Of a DNA stretch of 64,000 bases, positions 15,309-25,409 are shown one piece after another. A program made the position numbers and the translations under genes. The stretch lies in assembly GCF_003254055.1 (NCBI RefSeq), contig NZ_QKZT01000007.1, positions 62,001 to 126,000 of the forward strand, in the 5' to 3' direction. Every line of letters starts with the position of its first letter. Positions within the stretch are counted from its first letter, which is position 1. Origin of the DNA: Algoriphagus chordae (lineage in GTDB: Bacteria > Bacteroidota > Bacteroidia > Cytophagales > Cyclobacteriaceae). The notes below the pieces were generated by a model. The model was not told the origin of the DNA. It did no database searches and saw only the letters and a program-made list of their open reading frames with translations.

Positions 15309-17585
15309 TTAGTTACTCTGATAATAATCTAACTTCTCTTTAGCCTCCATAAAACCAGTCAATAAGGCTTTCTCCCAAGAAGTACATGCTTCTGTAATTT
15401 GCCTTCTGAACTCCTGTATAAGGCCCTGATTGTAAAGTGCTACACCATAATCAGCTTTTATCTTGAGGGATTCTGCGATGTCTGCCGATGCGAGCTCCCA
15501 CTCTTCCAAGGATATATATGCTGTAGATCGATGCCCGAAGGCATTAGGAATTGATGGGTTTATTTGAATAGCCAAGCTTAGATCTTCAATTGCTTCATCC
15601 AATTGCCCCAATTTGATTTTTGTGATACCTCGTTCATTCAGCGCATTATAATTCTTAGGCTCTATGGCCAACACCTGATCCAATACTATCAGAGATCCTT
15701 CATGCTCTTTTAAGCGGTTTTTTAAAGATGCTATCCACAACCTGCTATTGATTTCAGTAGGATCTAAATTTGAAGCTTGCGTAAAACTCTCTAGAGCTAC
15801 CTCATACTTTTGGAGATGGTTTTCAAGGATGCCCTTCGTCATCCAATTAGTCACTCTTTCCGAGTTTAGAGCTATCGCTTTATTCAATAACCCTAATGCT
15901 TCCTCATATTCCTTAGTGTCGATCAATAAGGTTGCTTTCTGCAAGAAATATTGATCATTCTCAGGTGCTAGTTCTATCGATTGAGTTATATCAGAGAGCG
16001 CCTGAGGAAAGCTAGCCAGCCCTCTAAAGGCCAGTGAACGATTGTACCAGAAATAACTCTGAGCAGGATTTTGTTTGATCGCTTTCGAAAAACAATCTAA
16101 GGCTTGATCATGCCTCTTGGTTTTCAAATACAGCAGACCGAGTTGATTCATTACATTTTCATCAAAAGGTCTAATAGCCAAGGTCTTCTCAAATGCTTTG
16201 ATGGAAGCAGTCAATTCATTAGTAATTTCTAGGAGAGCGCCGAGTACTATCAAAAAATTGAAATTCTCAGCATTAATCGAAAGCGCATTATTTATAGCTT
16301 GGAGCGCTTCTTTGAAATTGGATTCCTGCTTATAATGTCTTGCCAGTATATACCAATCTATAGATGAATAGCTCGAAGTCCTTTTGACTATTTTTACCCT
16401 TGACGCATATTTTTTCAGTTGTACTTTCTCGACCTCAGCATCTACAGGCACCTGAAGTATCTGAGCGATCCTATCCCGATATCTAAAAGATTTTAATGTC
16501 CAAAATATTCCGTTGATTTTGTTAGCCAATTCACTCCGTCCTTCTGGGCTCGATAAAAAAGTGCTGTAGATATTTCTTTCGTTCGGAAAGACCAACAAAG
16601 CCGCTTGTCCTGTACTGAGTTTTTGTCCCCAATTCATTAGCCAAGCCTCAGGAGGTTTGTTTATTTTATTGAGCTTTCTATTGATAGACCTTAGTATTGG
16701 TACTCCTTTATCAAGAGTATCATAGAGTTTGGCTCTGCGTACTGGGTTTTTGGCTCGCTTCAGCAACATGACAATGCTAAAGCCAAAAGAACTCATCAAT
16801 ATGGTGAACACAAGTGGCAACAGAATTCCTGCAAGTAGCACGAAACCCAAAAAGCTAAACAGCTCAAAATTATCCACATAGAGCTTTCTATCGACTGCAA
16901 TCAGCAATACAATAGTCAGCATAACCCACACTTTTAAACGCTTTTTTCTCCAAAATTCTTTTCTGACAGTTTTCAATCTAATGAAATACCCATCCAGTTC
17001 ATCTAGGTAATCCATCGCTTCGTTTTGCTTTTGAACCAAAGCAGCTGGAAAAACGGATTTCTCTAAAAAGACCAAGTATTCCAAAGCTGGCCCCACCAGA
17101 TAGATTAGAATCTTATTGAAATCGAATTTTTGACTTTCCTCATTTATTTGCTTTGCAATAGATGAAGGTTCATTTTCTATGGGATCAAGACTAAAAAATG
17201 GCAAGACATGCTCCTTAAAAAGCCCCCAACTGAGTAGTGTCGGTCGAATGATCAATGCCTGAGCACTTAGCTGCCCAGGTACAAATATCAGGAAGGAAAC
17301 CAAAATAATAGGATCATGCAACTGCTCTGGAATATCAATCCGCAGCAATGAAAAAACATGTGAGGTGAGCCAGTTCCAAGGAATACAGATAATATGAATC
17401 ACCTTTCCTAACCAAAGCAAGATCGCGAGTAGCTCTTGGCTGAAGTCTGCCACTAATAACTTGATATCATCCCAAGAGTTGAGATTTTTTAGACCATTCA
17501 AAATCCCGTAGCCTATACTTATATTCCCTGCTCCACCGAGGATTTTCCCTATTTTGCCCCTAAAAGTTCTTTTTTTATTCTTCAT
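15309..17585 (-). CDS. Membrane-anchored tetratricopeptide-repeat protein
   Basis: The 758-residue protein has an N-terminal half with several hydrophobic segments (about residues 45-75, 90-115, 210-235 and 240-280) and a C-terminal half of about ten TPR units (from about 395 to 745), with typical helices such as YNQGLIQEFRRQITEACTSW and WYNRSLAFRGLASFPQALSD. The start is uncertain: a TTG lies 18 codons upstream, but ATG 17585 begins MKNKKRTF, a natural positively charged N-terminus before a membrane helix. The membrane half was not recognised as a named domain. The TPR half suggests a scaffold on the cytoplasmic or periplasmic face. No partner gene is linked; the neighbours face other ways. 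Confidence 0.75.
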   Translation of the reverse strand: MKNKKRTFRGKIGKILGGAGNISIGYGILNGLKNLNSWDDIKLLVADFSQELLAILLWLGKVIHIICIPWNWLTSHVFSLLRIDIPEQLHDPIILVSFLIFVPGQLSAQALIIRPTLLSWGLFKEHVLPFFSLDPIENEPSSIAKQINEESQKFDFNKILIYLVGPALEYLVFLEKSVFPAALVQKQNEAMDYLDELDGYFIRLKTVRKEFWRKKRLKVWVMLTIVLLIAVDRKLYVDNFELFSFLGFVLLAGILLPLVFTILMSSFGFSIVMLLKRAKNPVRRAKLYDTLDKGVPILRSINRKLNKINKPPEAWLMNWGQKLSTGQAALLVFPNERNIYSTFLSSPEGRSELANKINGIFWTLKSFRYRDRIAQILQVPVDAEVEKVQLKKYASRVKIVKRTSSYSSIDWYILARHYKQESNFKEALQAINNALSINAENFNFLIVLGALLEITNELTASIKAFEKTLAIRPFDENVMNQLGLLYLKTKRHDQALDCFSKAIKQNPAQSYFWYNRSLAFRGLASFPQALSDITQSIELAPENDQYFLQKATLLIDTKEYEEALGLLNKAIALNSERVTNWMTKGILENHLQKYEVALESFTQASNLDPTEINSRLWIASLKNRLKEHEGSLIVLDQVLAIEPKNYNALNERGITKIKLGQLDEAIEDLSLAIQINPSIPNAFGHRSTAYISLEEWELASADIAESLKIKADYGVALYNQGLIQEFRRQITEACTSWEKALLTGFMEAKEKLDYYQSN

Positions 17586-17975
17586 CCAAAAATCTTGACT
17601 TAACCAGTTCACCTGGTCATTCACATAGAATAAATCCAATATCCTGAAATCCTTCTACTTAGCCAATCTCTTTTTGCAAGAATTTGGATTCTCATCAGCA
17701 CAATGCGCACATTTCCTTCTTCATTGCCCTCCCATCAATTCTATTTTAGAGAAAATTGACCTGCTCACATAATCTGTAATAAGCCTATGCCAAGCAATAT
17801 TATTTCTCTTATTATCAAACAGTTAAAATTAAAACCCGTAATAAACACTTTTGAGGGTTATGCCTTCGAAAACCGTCAGCATCTTAATCTCCGTCAGTTA
17901 TCTCAAAGATTTGCTGAAACCAAACTATTTCTGAACCTTAGGACTTCTATACTTAGAATAAACCCAAATATCTAT
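17586..17975. other. Divergent intergenic region, nothing specific seen
   Basis: This stretch separates the TPR protein from the acyl-CoA dehydrogenase. The dehydrogenase frame stays open back to 17787, but the extra 63 codons precede the conserved family N-terminus and lack a domain, so they are treated as noncoding leader. No clear promoter word or hairpin was found. Confidence 0.5.
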
Positions 17976-19118
17976 ATGTTAAACTTCACACAAAACGAAA
18001 ATCAACGAATGATTGCTCAGATGATTCGTGATTTTGGAGCCAAAGAGATCAGCCCTTTTCGCAAAGATTGGGATGACAGGCAATTTTTCCCCATTGACTT
18101 ATTCAAGAAACTCGGTGAACTCGGGCTGATGGGAGTTTTGATCCCTACCGAATACGGAGGATCAGGATTCGGCTACAATGAATATGTCACGGCTATCGTA
18201 GAGCTTTCGAAGCTTGACCCTTCCGTAGGACTTTCTATGGCAGCACACAATTCACTATGCTGTGGTCACATCATGGCTTTTGGCTCTGAGGAGCAAAAAA
18301 AGAAATATTTACCCAAACTCGCTACATGCGAATGGCTTGGGGCTTGGGGACTAACAGAACCGAATACAGGTTCGGATTCAGGGAATATGCGTACAGTAGC
18401 CAAAAAAGAAGGTGAATACTGGATCATTAATGGCGCTAAAAACTTTATCACGCATGGCGTTTCCGGAGATGTGGCTGTTGTGATTGCCCGAACTGGAGAG
18501 ATCGGGGATTCTCATGGAATGACTGCGTTCATTGTGGAGCGAGGTACTGCGGGATTCGAAGGTGGAAGAAAAGAGGATAAGTTAGGAATGCGTGCTTCCG
18601 AAACTGCTGAAATGATTTTTACGGATTGCAAAATTCACGAAAGTCAGGTGATAGGAGAAGTCGGCAATGGCTTCATACAATCTATGAAAGTCCTAGATGG
18701 CGGTAGAATTTCTATTGCAGCACTAGGGCAAGGAATCGCTGAAGGGGCCTTAGAAGCTTCCATTCAGTACTCTAAAGAAAGACATCAGTTCAATAAACCA
18801 ATCAGCTCATTTCAGGGAATTTCCTTCAAACTTGCAGACATGGCTACTCAGGTAGAAGCCTCCAGTCTATTGATATTCAAAGCTGCTGATCTTAAAAACC
18901 GTGGAGAAAAAGTGACTCTGGCAGGAGCTCAAGCAAAGTATTTCTCTTCTGAAGTTGCTGTTTCCGTATCAAATGAAGCGGTACAGATCTTTGGTGGCTA
19001 TGGCTTTACAAAAGACTATCCGGTGGAAAAATTCTATCGTGATTCCAAGCTTTGTACGATTGGCGAAGGAACATCTGAAATTCAAAAGATGGTAATTGCC
19101 CGTGAGATATTGAAATAA
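17976..19118 (+). CDS. Acyl-CoA dehydrogenase
   Basis: The 380-residue flavoprotein catalyses alpha,beta-dehydrogenation of acyl-CoA, feeding electrons to ETF. Both family signatures are present: [15 protein letters not shown] (about 122-136) and [20 protein letters not shown] near 336-355. Glu364 in IGEGTSEIQ is the catalytic base in the usual place for short/medium-chain enzymes. The ATG at 17976 gives the standard family length; an upstream ATG at 17787 would add 63 unrelated residues. The gene stands alone with its own terminator. Chain-length specificity cannot be told. Confidence 0.9.
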   Translation: MLNFTQNENQRMIAQMIRDFGAKEISPFRKDWDDRQFFPIDLFKKLGELGLMGVLIPTEYGGSGFGYNEYVTAIVELSKLDPSVGLSMAAHNSLCCGHIMAFGSEEQKKKYLPKLATCEWLGAWGLTEPNTGSDSGNMRTVAKKEGEYWIINGAKNFITHGVSGDVAVVIARTGEIGDSHGMTAFIVERGTAGFEGGRKEDKLGMRASETAEMIFTDCKIHESQVIGEVGNGFIQSMKVLDGGRISIAALGQGIAEGALEASIQYSKERHQFNKPISSFQGISFKLADMATQVEASSLLIFKAADLKNRGEKVTLAGAQAKYFSSEVAVSVSNEAVQIFGGYGFTKDYPVEKFYRDSKLCTIGEGTSEIQKMVIAREILK

Positions 19119-19141
19119 TTTCAAAATACTGAAAAATGATA

Positions 19142-19175
19142 AAAGCCTGAGATCTGTAAGAATTTCAGGCTTTTG
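19142..19175 (+). terminator. Terminator of the acyl-CoA dehydrogenase gene, possibly bidirectional
   Basis: AAAAGCCTGA (19142-19151) and TCAGGCTTTT (19166-19175) are perfect 10-base arms with a 14-base loop, beginning 23 bases after the stop. Minus-strand readthrough from glpF would also meet this hairpin, followed there by TTTTATCATTTTT. Confidence 0.8.
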
Positions 19176-19192
19176 TGTTGGAAGTGTATTCA

Positions 19193-19240
19193 GTGATCGT
19201 AATCACCAAATATACGTATATTTGGTGATTACGATCACTA
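19193..19240. repeat. Perfect 48-base palindrome between convergent genes
   Basis: The left half 19193-19216 begins AGTGATCGTAATCACC and ends AAATATAC; the right half 19217-19240 is its exact reverse complement, with no spacer. Pairing stops at 19192/19241. Long spacerless palindromes are usually unstable in bacteria, so its presence suggests function or recent formation. It has no T-run after it on either strand, so it is not a standard terminator, and it does not resemble known dif sites. No other copy or half-copy was seen in the window. Confidence 0.85.
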
Positions 19241-19270
19241 AACTTACAAGCTTGTCCTTAAGAGATAAAA

Positions 19271-20005
19271 TTAAGCTCCCGCCACCAAATACAATCCTGC
19301 AGCCAAAGCGGCTCCCACAAATGGCCCTAGAATAGGAACCCAGGCATAGCCCCAATCTGAACTTCCTTTATCCTTGATCGGCAGAATTGAGTGCATTATT
19401 CTCGGACCAAAATCACGTGCTGGGTTAATGGCATAACCTGTTGTTCCTCCTAGAGAAAGACCAATTACCCATACTAAAAACGCAACAGGAATTGCTCCCA
19501 GAGAACCCATTCCTATGGGCGTATTGGCACCATCGCCTATTTCGACTCCATCATTATAAAGGATGACTAAAATCAACACAAATGTACCGACTAGCTCTGA
19601 GAAGAAATTCAAAGGTAGATTTCGAATAGCTGGAGAAGTAGCAAAAGGAGCAGCCTTCAAGCCAGCATCATTTGAAGCATCGTAGTGATCTTTATAGAAC
19701 AACCAAGCTATTCCCACACCAATCATAGCTCCAAGAACCTGAGCGATAATATATCCTGGAGCCAAAGCCCATTCGAATTGCCCCGTCAAAGCTAAACCTA
19801 AGGTCACCGCAGGATTCAAGTGTGCCCCACTATAAGGACCAGCTACAACTACGCCTACGAACACACCCAATGCCCATCCTGTACTAATTGCCATTATGCC
19901 ACCACCATTTCCTTTGGTTTGCGGCAAAAGCATGTTGGCAACTACTCCAGAACCCAATAACAATAAAAGTCCTGTTCCAATTAATTCCGCTAGATATACA
20001 TTCAT
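19271..20005 (-). CDS. glpF: Glycerol facilitator, MIP/aquaglyceroporin family
   Basis: The 244-residue inner-membrane channel has six helices and two half-helices carrying HLNPAV (Asn64) and INPARD (Asn194, Arg197, Asp198). The Asp after NPAR is typical of glycerol-conducting rather than water-only channels. Its ATG overlaps the glpK stop by one base (TAATG), so it is translationally coupled. It is the last gene of the glpD-glpK-glpF operon and admits glycerol for phosphorylation by GlpK. Confidence 0.93.
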   Translation of the reverse strand: MNVYLAELIGTGLLLLLGSGVVANMLLPQTKGNGGGIMAISTGWALGVFVGVVVAGPYSGAHLNPAVTLGLALTGQFEWALAPGYIIAQVLGAMIGVGIAWLFYKDHYDASNDAGLKAAPFATSPAIRNLPLNFFSELVGTFVLILVILYNDGVEIGDGANTPIGMGSLGAIPVAFLVWVIGLSLGGTTGYAINPARDFGPRIMHSILPIKDKGSSDWGYAWVPILGPFVGAALAAGLYLVAGA

Positions 20006-21504
20006 TATTCTATCCAGTTTTTAGAGCGCTCTACTGCTTTGTGCCAAAAATGTATCAACTTTTCTCTTTCTTCCTTCTCCATTCGTGGTGTAAAGCTTTT
20101 ATCAGCATTCCACAGTGCATTGATTTCTTCCTGGTCTTTCCAAAACCCAACTGCCAAACCTGCCAAGAATGCTGCTCCAATTGCAGTCGTTTCGATAATC
20201 TCCGGACGCTTGATTTCGCAACTCAAGAGATCTGCCTGAAACTGCATTAAGAAATTATTTGCAGTGGCTCCACCGTCCACACGAAGCTCGCGAATAGGCT
20301 TCCCTGCATCTTTCTCCATGGCTTTGAGCACATCGTAAACCTGGTAGGCGATAGCTTCAAGAGCCGCCCTCGCCATATGTGATTTCTCCGTTCCTCTAGT
20401 GATTCCGAAAAAAGCGCCACGTGCATTTTGATCCCAGTGTGGCGCTCCTAAACCTGAAAGAGCAGGCACAAAGTAAACCCCATCATTACCATCAATACTA
20501 TCAGCCAAATGCTCACTTTCTCGCGCGTGTTTGAAAAGCTCCAATCCATCTCTCAACCACTGTACCGCTGCTCCGCCAATGAAGACCGAACCTTCCAAGG
20601 CATAATTGATTTCGTCTCCGATTTTCCAGGCGACTGTGGTAAGCAATTGGTTTTTGGATCGTACTGCTTCTTTCCCAGTATTCATCACCAGAAAACATCC
20701 CGTTCCATAGGTAGTCTTTGCCATCCCTGGCTCAGTGCACATCTGTCCAAATAATGCAGCCTGCTGATCTCCAGCAATCCCTGCGATAGGGATTTTCACG
20801 CTGAGCACATCTCCCGCAGTCTCACAATATACTTCAGAGCATGATTTCACCTCTGGTAAAAGTGAAGCTGGAATACCAAATAAATCCAACAATTCCTGAT
20901 CCCATTCTTGGGTATGGATATTGAAAAGCATGGTACGGCTAGCATTGGTAATGTCTGTGATATGAGTCTTACCAGCTGTAAGTTTCCACACCAGCCAAGA
21001 ATCCACCGTTCCAAAAGCAAGTTCTCCAGCTTCAGCACGCGCTCTCAGACCTTTTACATTTTCGAGAATCCAGCGGATTTTAGTGGCAGAGAAATAAGCA
21101 TCGATGATCAAACCTGTTTTGGAAACTACCATTTCGGCATGACCTTGATCCTTGAGTTCATTGCAATATTCCGCAGTTCTTCTATCCTGCCAAACAATAG
21201 CATTATAAACTGCTTTGCCTGTTTTTCTATCCCAGACAATAGTCGTCTCGCGTTGATTAGTAATCCCAATCGCAGCTATTTGATCGGCTCGAATACTTTT
21301 GCTGACCAGAGATTCGATCATTACTGTAGACTGGGAAGTCCAGATTTCACTTGGATCATGCTCCACCCATCCTGGTTTGGGGAAGAATTGCTTAAAATCC
21401 TTTTGGGCGATAGATACAATCTTGCCTTTTTTGTCAAAAAGAATGGCTCTGGAACTGGTAGTTCCTTGATCCAAGGCCATTAAATACGTTTTATGCTCGG
21501 TCAT
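20005..21504 (-). CDS. glpK: Glycerol kinase
   Basis: The 499-residue FGGY-family kinase makes sn-glycerol 3-phosphate from glycerol and ATP. The N-terminus [17 protein letters not shown] is diagnostic, as are [10 protein letters not shown] near 83-92 and the C-terminal ATP site [15 protein letters not shown] near 405-419. The length equals that of well-studied glycerol kinases. It follows glpD by 6 bases and overlaps glpF by one. No local repressor gene such as glpR is seen. Confidence 0.96.
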   Translation of the reverse strand: MTEHKTYLMALDQGTTSSRAILFDKKGKIVSIAQKDFKQFFPKPGWVEHDPSEIWTSQSTVMIESLVSKSIRADQIAAIGITNQRETTIVWDRKTGKAVYNAIVWQDRRTAEYCNELKDQGHAEMVVSKTGLIIDAYFSATKIRWILENVKGLRARAEAGELAFGTVDSWLVWKLTAGKTHITDITNASRTMLFNIHTQEWDQELLDLFGIPASLLPEVKSCSEVYCETAGDVLSVKIPIAGIAGDQQAALFGQMCTEPGMAKTTYGTGCFLVMNTGKEAVRSKNQLLTTVAWKIGDEINYALEGSVFIGGAAVQWLRDGLELFKHARESEHLADSIDGNDGVYFVPALSGLGAPHWDQNARGAFFGITRGTEKSHMARAALEAIAYQVYDVLKAMEKDAGKPIRELRVDGGATANNFLMQFQADLLSCEIKRPEIIETTAIGAAFLAGLAVGFWKDQEEINALWNADKSFTPRMEKEEREKLIHFWHKAVERSKNWIE

Positions 21505-21510
21505 TAGGGT

Positions 21511-23076
21511 TTATTTTTTTATCAAATATTTGGAAGCTGTATTGTTAAACTCAGCCAATTCTGATGCGATCCATTCCTCATCTTTTCCAAGTTCTTTGGC
21601 CATCAATTCTGCCACTTTGGGTGCGGTATCAATGGCAGCTTGGGCATCTAGGAAAAGCATGCGAATCCTTCTCGCCAACACATCTTCTACTTTCACCGCC
21701 ATCTCCTCTCGTACTGCCCAGACTACTTCTGCTGCTATATTTGGAAAATCAGGATGCAGCTGTGCCTCCCAAGCTTTCTTCTCTTTTACCAAATCTTGGA
21801 TAGGTTTGGCATCGAAACCATAAATACCCCAGTGCCCTTTTGGGACTCTGGAGGTGGCTCCATGGATTTTCATGTCCAAGGATTTACTTGCTTTCAGCTT
21901 TTCGCCAGTGACTTTGGTAAAATACTCTACGGTATCCTCTCCCATCTTCCGGAAAGTCGTCCACTTGCCGCCAGTCAAAGTCACTAGGCCAGATTCTGAC
22001 AAAATCACTTTATGAGAACGTGAAATCTCTTTGGTTTTTGTACTTCCTTCCTTGGGTCTTGCAAGTGGTCTTAGACCTGCAAAAACTGACTTTACATCAG
22101 CCCTAGTTGGAATTCTTGCCAAATATCCCGCGGCAGTTTCCAGCACAAAATCTATTTCCTTTTGCAGTGCTTCTGGTTCTAGTTTGGGTTTTTCACGCAG
22201 GGTATCGGTAGTTCCTACTACCAATCTCCCATGCCATGGAACAGCAAATAACACCCTTCCATCCCGTGTTTTTGGGATCATCAAGGCATCTTTCCCTCCT
22301 AAAAAATCAATGTCCAACACCAAATGAATTCCTTGGCTTGGTTGTATCATTTTCGTGGCTTCAGGATTATCCATTTTCAGGATTTTATCTGCGAAAACTC
22401 CGGTAGCATTCACCACCATTTTGGCCTTCACCTCGTATCTTTTTCTGGAAAGTTTATCCGAAACATTCAAACCGCTGATCTTGCCAGCTTCATCTTTCAC
22501 CAAACTATTTACACTGACGTAATTCAACACGCAGGTGCCTGCCTCGTCTGCGGATTGCGCTAGATTCAGCGCTAGTCTAGCATCGTCAAACTGTCCATCA
22601 TGATAGACTACTCCTCCGTAAAGCCCGTCGGCTTTCAGACCAGGCAAACGCTTGAGGGTTTCTTTTTTGGAGATAAACTCGGATTTCCCCAAACTCAAGC
22701 GACCTGCCATCCAGTCATACATTTTCAAGCCTACGCTGTACATCATGCGATCTTTCCAAGAGAAAATAGGAATGATAAAAGGCTGATCATGGGCAAGATG
22801 TGGCGCATTTTGCAATAATTTCCCTCGCTCTTTAAGCGCTTCGAACACTAGTCCTACGTCTCCTTGGGCTAGATATCTCACTCCTCCATGGACGAGCTTG
22901 GTGCTTCGGCTGGAGGTGCCTTTGGCAAAATCAGATTTATCAAATAAAATCACAGACAAGCCTCTTGAAATGGCATCTAAGGCAACTCCTAAGCCTGAGG
23001 AGCCTCCACCTATCACGGCAATATCCCAAATTTTACTTGTGTTTTGAAGCTGGCTTAAGTTCTCTTCTCTATTCAT
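21511..23076 (-). CDS. glpD: Glycerol-3-phosphate dehydrogenase, FAD-dependent (GlpD type)
   Basis: The 521-residue membrane-associated flavoenzyme oxidises glycerol 3-phosphate to dihydroxyacetone phosphate and passes electrons to the quinone pool. The Rossmann motif IGGGSSGLGVALDA lies near residues 21-34, followed by SSRSTKLVHGGVRYL, a strong GlpD signature. A C-terminal helical domain (about 390-520) is present as usual. It is the first gene of the glp operon, with the ATG at 23076 preceded by an 86-base spacer in which no exact -7 element was found. Confidence 0.94.
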   Translation of the reverse strand: MNREENLSQLQNTSKIWDIAVIGGGSSGLGVALDAISRGLSVILFDKSDFAKGTSSRSTKLVHGGVRYLAQGDVGLVFEALKERGKLLQNAPHLAHDQPFIIPIFSWKDRMMYSVGLKMYDWMAGRLSLGKSEFISKKETLKRLPGLKADGLYGGVVYHDGQFDDARLALNLAQSADEAGTCVLNYVSVNSLVKDEAGKISGLNVSDKLSRKRYEVKAKMVVNATGVFADKILKMDNPEATKMIQPSQGIHLVLDIDFLGGKDALMIPKTRDGRVLFAVPWHGRLVVGTTDTLREKPKLEPEALQKEIDFVLETAAGYLARIPTRADVKSVFAGLRPLARPKEGSTKTKEISRSHKVILSESGLVTLTGGKWTTFRKMGEDTVEYFTKVTGEKLKASKSLDMKIHGATSRVPKGHWGIYGFDAKPIQDLVKEKKAWEAQLHPDFPNIAAEVVWAVREEMAVKVEDVLARRIRMLFLDAQAAIDTAPKVAELMAKELGKDEEWIASELAEFNNTASKYLIKK

Positions 23077-23162
23077 AGACTATAAAATACCGTTTTAAGG
23101 TAGGGAAAAAATTGGGAAAGAGCAGAATGAGCAAACAATGGAAGTAAGCAATCTGCAATAAA

Positions 23163-23660
23163 TCAAAATTCCTTATAGGTTTGCCGATTCACCGAGGAAG
23201 TTCCATCTTCATTCAGCGTCACCACATAGATAAAATTGTATTCTGAATCACTGAGATCAGCATACTTCTCACCTTCACCTACAAAATAATTAGCAACTTG
23301 CCCAACAGTATTGCTGTGGCCGACCACCAATGCATTTCCATCAGTCTCTTTTAGTTTTTCAACAAGTTCGTCATGATTTCGCGGGTCATAGCTTTCGATC
23401 TCAACCCCAGCTGCGCTAGCTGTGGCTGCGGCAGTCAAGCGCGTTCTCTTGTAATCCGTGCTATAGACATGCTTTATATCCTTATCCGCTAGGATCTGTG
23501 AAAGCTTCACCGCTCGGGCATTTCCTGCTACCGAAAGTTCGGGGTCATTCCCCGTCAGCTGTTTCTCAGCATGGCGAACGATGTAGATGGTTTTCGGCTC
23601 TTGAGAAGTAGAACATGCTGCAAATAATGAGGCAACTAAAAAGAGTAAAATATATTTCAT
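23163..23660 (-). CDS. Histidine phosphatase (SixA/PGM-like) lipoprotein
   Basis: The 165-residue protein has a lipoprotein signal (LFAAC, Cys16) and the histidine phosphatase fold. The catalytic RHxE motif is VRHAEK with His30, and the second active-site His is His115 in VVGHSNT. The small size resembles SixA-type phosphohistidine phosphatases, but an outer-membrane or periplasmic lipoprotein would act on secreted phosphate esters. It may be the glp operon's downstream neighbour by chance: it lies upstream of glpD on the same strand, with an 86-base gap. Substrate unknown. Confidence 0.85.
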   Translation of the reverse strand: MKYILLFLVASLFAACSTSQEPKTIYIVRHAEKQLTGNDPELSVAGNARAVKLSQILADKDIKHVYSTDYKRTRLTAAATASAAGVEIESYDPRNHDELVEKLKETDGNALVVGHSNTVGQVANYFVGEGEKYADLSDSEYNFIYVVTLNEDGTSSVNRQTYKEF

Positions 23661-23782
23661 TCCAAAAGTTAATCAATTTTGAAAATGAATTATAAATAAG
23701 CATAGAAAACAAAAGCCCTATGATGTAATGGGAAATAACCGCTGTTCCTTCTCTGCGAAAATCATTGCGGACTTCGCGGTTA

Positions 23783-23822
23783 TAACAAAAAAACCTTCGA
23801 GATTTTTGAAATCTCAAAGGTT
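23783..23822 (-). terminator. Terminator of the RluA-family gene
   Basis: Read on the minus strand, AACCTTTGAGATTT pairs with AAATCTCGAAGGTT (one mismatch) and is followed by seven T, starting 6 bases after the stop of the pseudouridine synthase. The outer stem repeats that at 2215-2269. Confidence 0.85.
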
Positions 23823-23828
23823 AAATTC

Positions 23829-24563
23829 TTATCCGCTGAACGAATTATCCAAATGCTGGTCTTTCGTTTTGATGCTTTCATATTCTAGGAACTGCTCCCA
23901 GAATTCCTCCTCTGGCACGGCGGCTCTTAGGTAAAGCTTCTCTTTTTTGATCGGGTGAACAAATATCAAATTAAATGCATGCAGATTGATGCTTGCATCT
24001 GGATTTGGCTTTGCGAAGCCATACTTGATATCTCCACGAATCGGGCAACCCATAGACGCCAACTGGACGCGAATCTGGTGAGGACGACCTGAAATAGGAC
24101 GAACTTCGATCAGCCAGTGGTCATTCATAAAACCGAGTGTCTTGTAATTCAACTCTGCTTTTTGAGATCCTGGCACTTCACGATCATGTGCCGTCACCAC
24201 ATTTTTCTGTTCGTCTTTGACTAGATAATGCGTCAGTTTCCCACTTTCCTCCCTTGGCTTTCTCTTTACGAGTGCCCAGTAAACTTTATGGATCTCTCGC
24301 TTACGGAAAATCTCCATCATGCGCTCCAGCCCTTTAGAAGTACGGGCAAAAGCTACTAATCCACTTACTGGCCTATCCAGTCTATGAATAGGGTGTAAAA
24401 AAACAGCTCCCGGTTTATCATATTTTTTGGCAATGTACTCCTTGAGGTAATCCGTAAGAGTTTTGTCTCCCGTCTTATCTCCCTGCACCAATACGCCCGC
24501 AGCTTTATTTACTATCAAAAGGTGGTTGTCTTCGTAGACAACGCTATATGGTTTCTTTTTCAT
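23829..24563 (-). CDS. RluA-family pseudouridine synthase
   Basis: The 244-residue enzyme isomerises uridine to pseudouridine in rRNA or tRNA. The catalytic motif is HRLDRPVSG with Asp63, and RPISGRPHQIRVQLA near 155-170 is the second conserved block. It lacks the N-terminal S4 domain of RluC and RluD, so the exact target base cannot be named. It is a single gene with a strong terminator. Confidence 0.9.
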   Translation of the reverse strand: MKKKPYSVVYEDNHLLIVNKAAGVLVQGDKTGDKTLTDYLKEYIAKKYDKPGAVFLHPIHRLDRPVSGLVAFARTSKGLERMMEIFRKREIHKVYWALVKRKPREESGKLTHYLVKDEQKNVVTAHDREVPGSQKAELNYKTLGFMNDHWLIEVRPISGRPHQIRVQLASMGCPIRGDIKYGFAKPNPDASINLHAFNLIFVHPIKKEKLYLRAAVPEEEFWEQFLEYESIKTKDQHLDNSFSG

Positions 24564-24836
24564 CTGTTTTTAATTGTACTTCAATTGTCAGATGGAATCT
24601 CACAGCGCATTTAAGCATTTCTCTTTATCACTTAAAGAATATTGCTCGATTTCATAATCTCTGACAAAGGTAAGGATTTCGAAGGAGTTGAATAATTGAA
24701 TTTTCATAAGCTTCGCAAAAGATATTTTAGAGCTATTTCTTAGAAGCATTATCCAATATTTTCACTAGTACTATAGGGAAATTATCTATTTGTCACCAGA
24801 CAACCTAACAATAGGTAACTAGCAAAGCATCTCCTA

Positions 24837-25409
24837 CTAACTAACCACTTTCATGGCTTGAACCCAGTTTTGTACTAGTTGCAGCCCATACTGTGTCAAG
24901 TGCGCTTCCGGATGATATTGAATCCCAAGAATTGGTAAACTAGTGTGTGCAATCCCCATTACTTCTCCAGACTCAGTCTCCAAAATCACTTCGAGTCCTT
25001 CAGGTAAATTGGCTAATTGTAAGGAATGGTAACGGGTTACTTTAAAAGATTCAGGTATGCTTTCCGTGAATGGATGGGCTTTAGTCTTTCTGACTTGATG
25101 CACTTTTCCATGAGTAGGAACGGCATTCTTTTTCAGGCTAGCTCCAAAAAATTCGCCGATAGCCTGATGCCCAAGACAAACTCCCAGCACCGGGACTTTG
25201 TCATGATAGTAGGCCAATATTTTATTGAGATTCCCTGCTTGAGATGGCACTCCTGGTCCAGGAGACAAGACCAAGCCATCAAACTCCATCATTTTGATTT
25301 CCTCAACTGAAACATCATTGCGAAGCACGATTAAATCTTCCCCGGTCTGTCTCAGCAAATCAGCCAACATATGACTGAAAGAATCAAAATTATCAATCAG
25401 TAGCAGCAT
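24837..25409 (-). CDS. pabA: Glutamine amidotransferase, anthranilate/aminodeoxychorismate synthase component II
   Basis: The 190-residue class I glutamine amidotransferase supplies ammonia for making anthranilate or aminodeoxychorismate. The triad is Cys78 (GVCLGHQ), His166 and Glu168 (YHPEAH); the N-terminus LLIDNFDSF is the family hallmark. Because no trp genes are near, a folate (PabA) or dual role is more likely than a dedicated TrpG, but sequence alone does not decide. The first 17 bases overlap the end of the cvpA-like gene, so it is read as third gene of yqeY-cvpA-pabA. Confidence 0.85.
   Translation of the reverse strand: MLLLIDNFDSFSHMLADLLRQTGEDLIVLRNDVSVEEIKMMEFDGLVLSPGPGVPSQAGNLNKILAYYHDKVPVLGVCLGHQAIGEFFGASLKKNAVPTHGKVHQVRKTKAHPFTESIPESFKVTRYHSLQLANLPEGLEVILETESGEVMGIAHTSLPILGIQYHPEAHLTQYGLQLVQNWVQAMKVVS

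Noticed and set aside
17787-17975. 63-residue N-terminal extension of the acyl-CoA dehydrogenase
   Set aside because: The family starts at the ATG 17976; the extra part has no targeting signal or domain.
19193-19240. The 48-base palindrome as a simple terminator or a dif site
   Set aside because: It has no T-run after either arm and does not show the XerC/XerD half-site layout with a 6-base centre.
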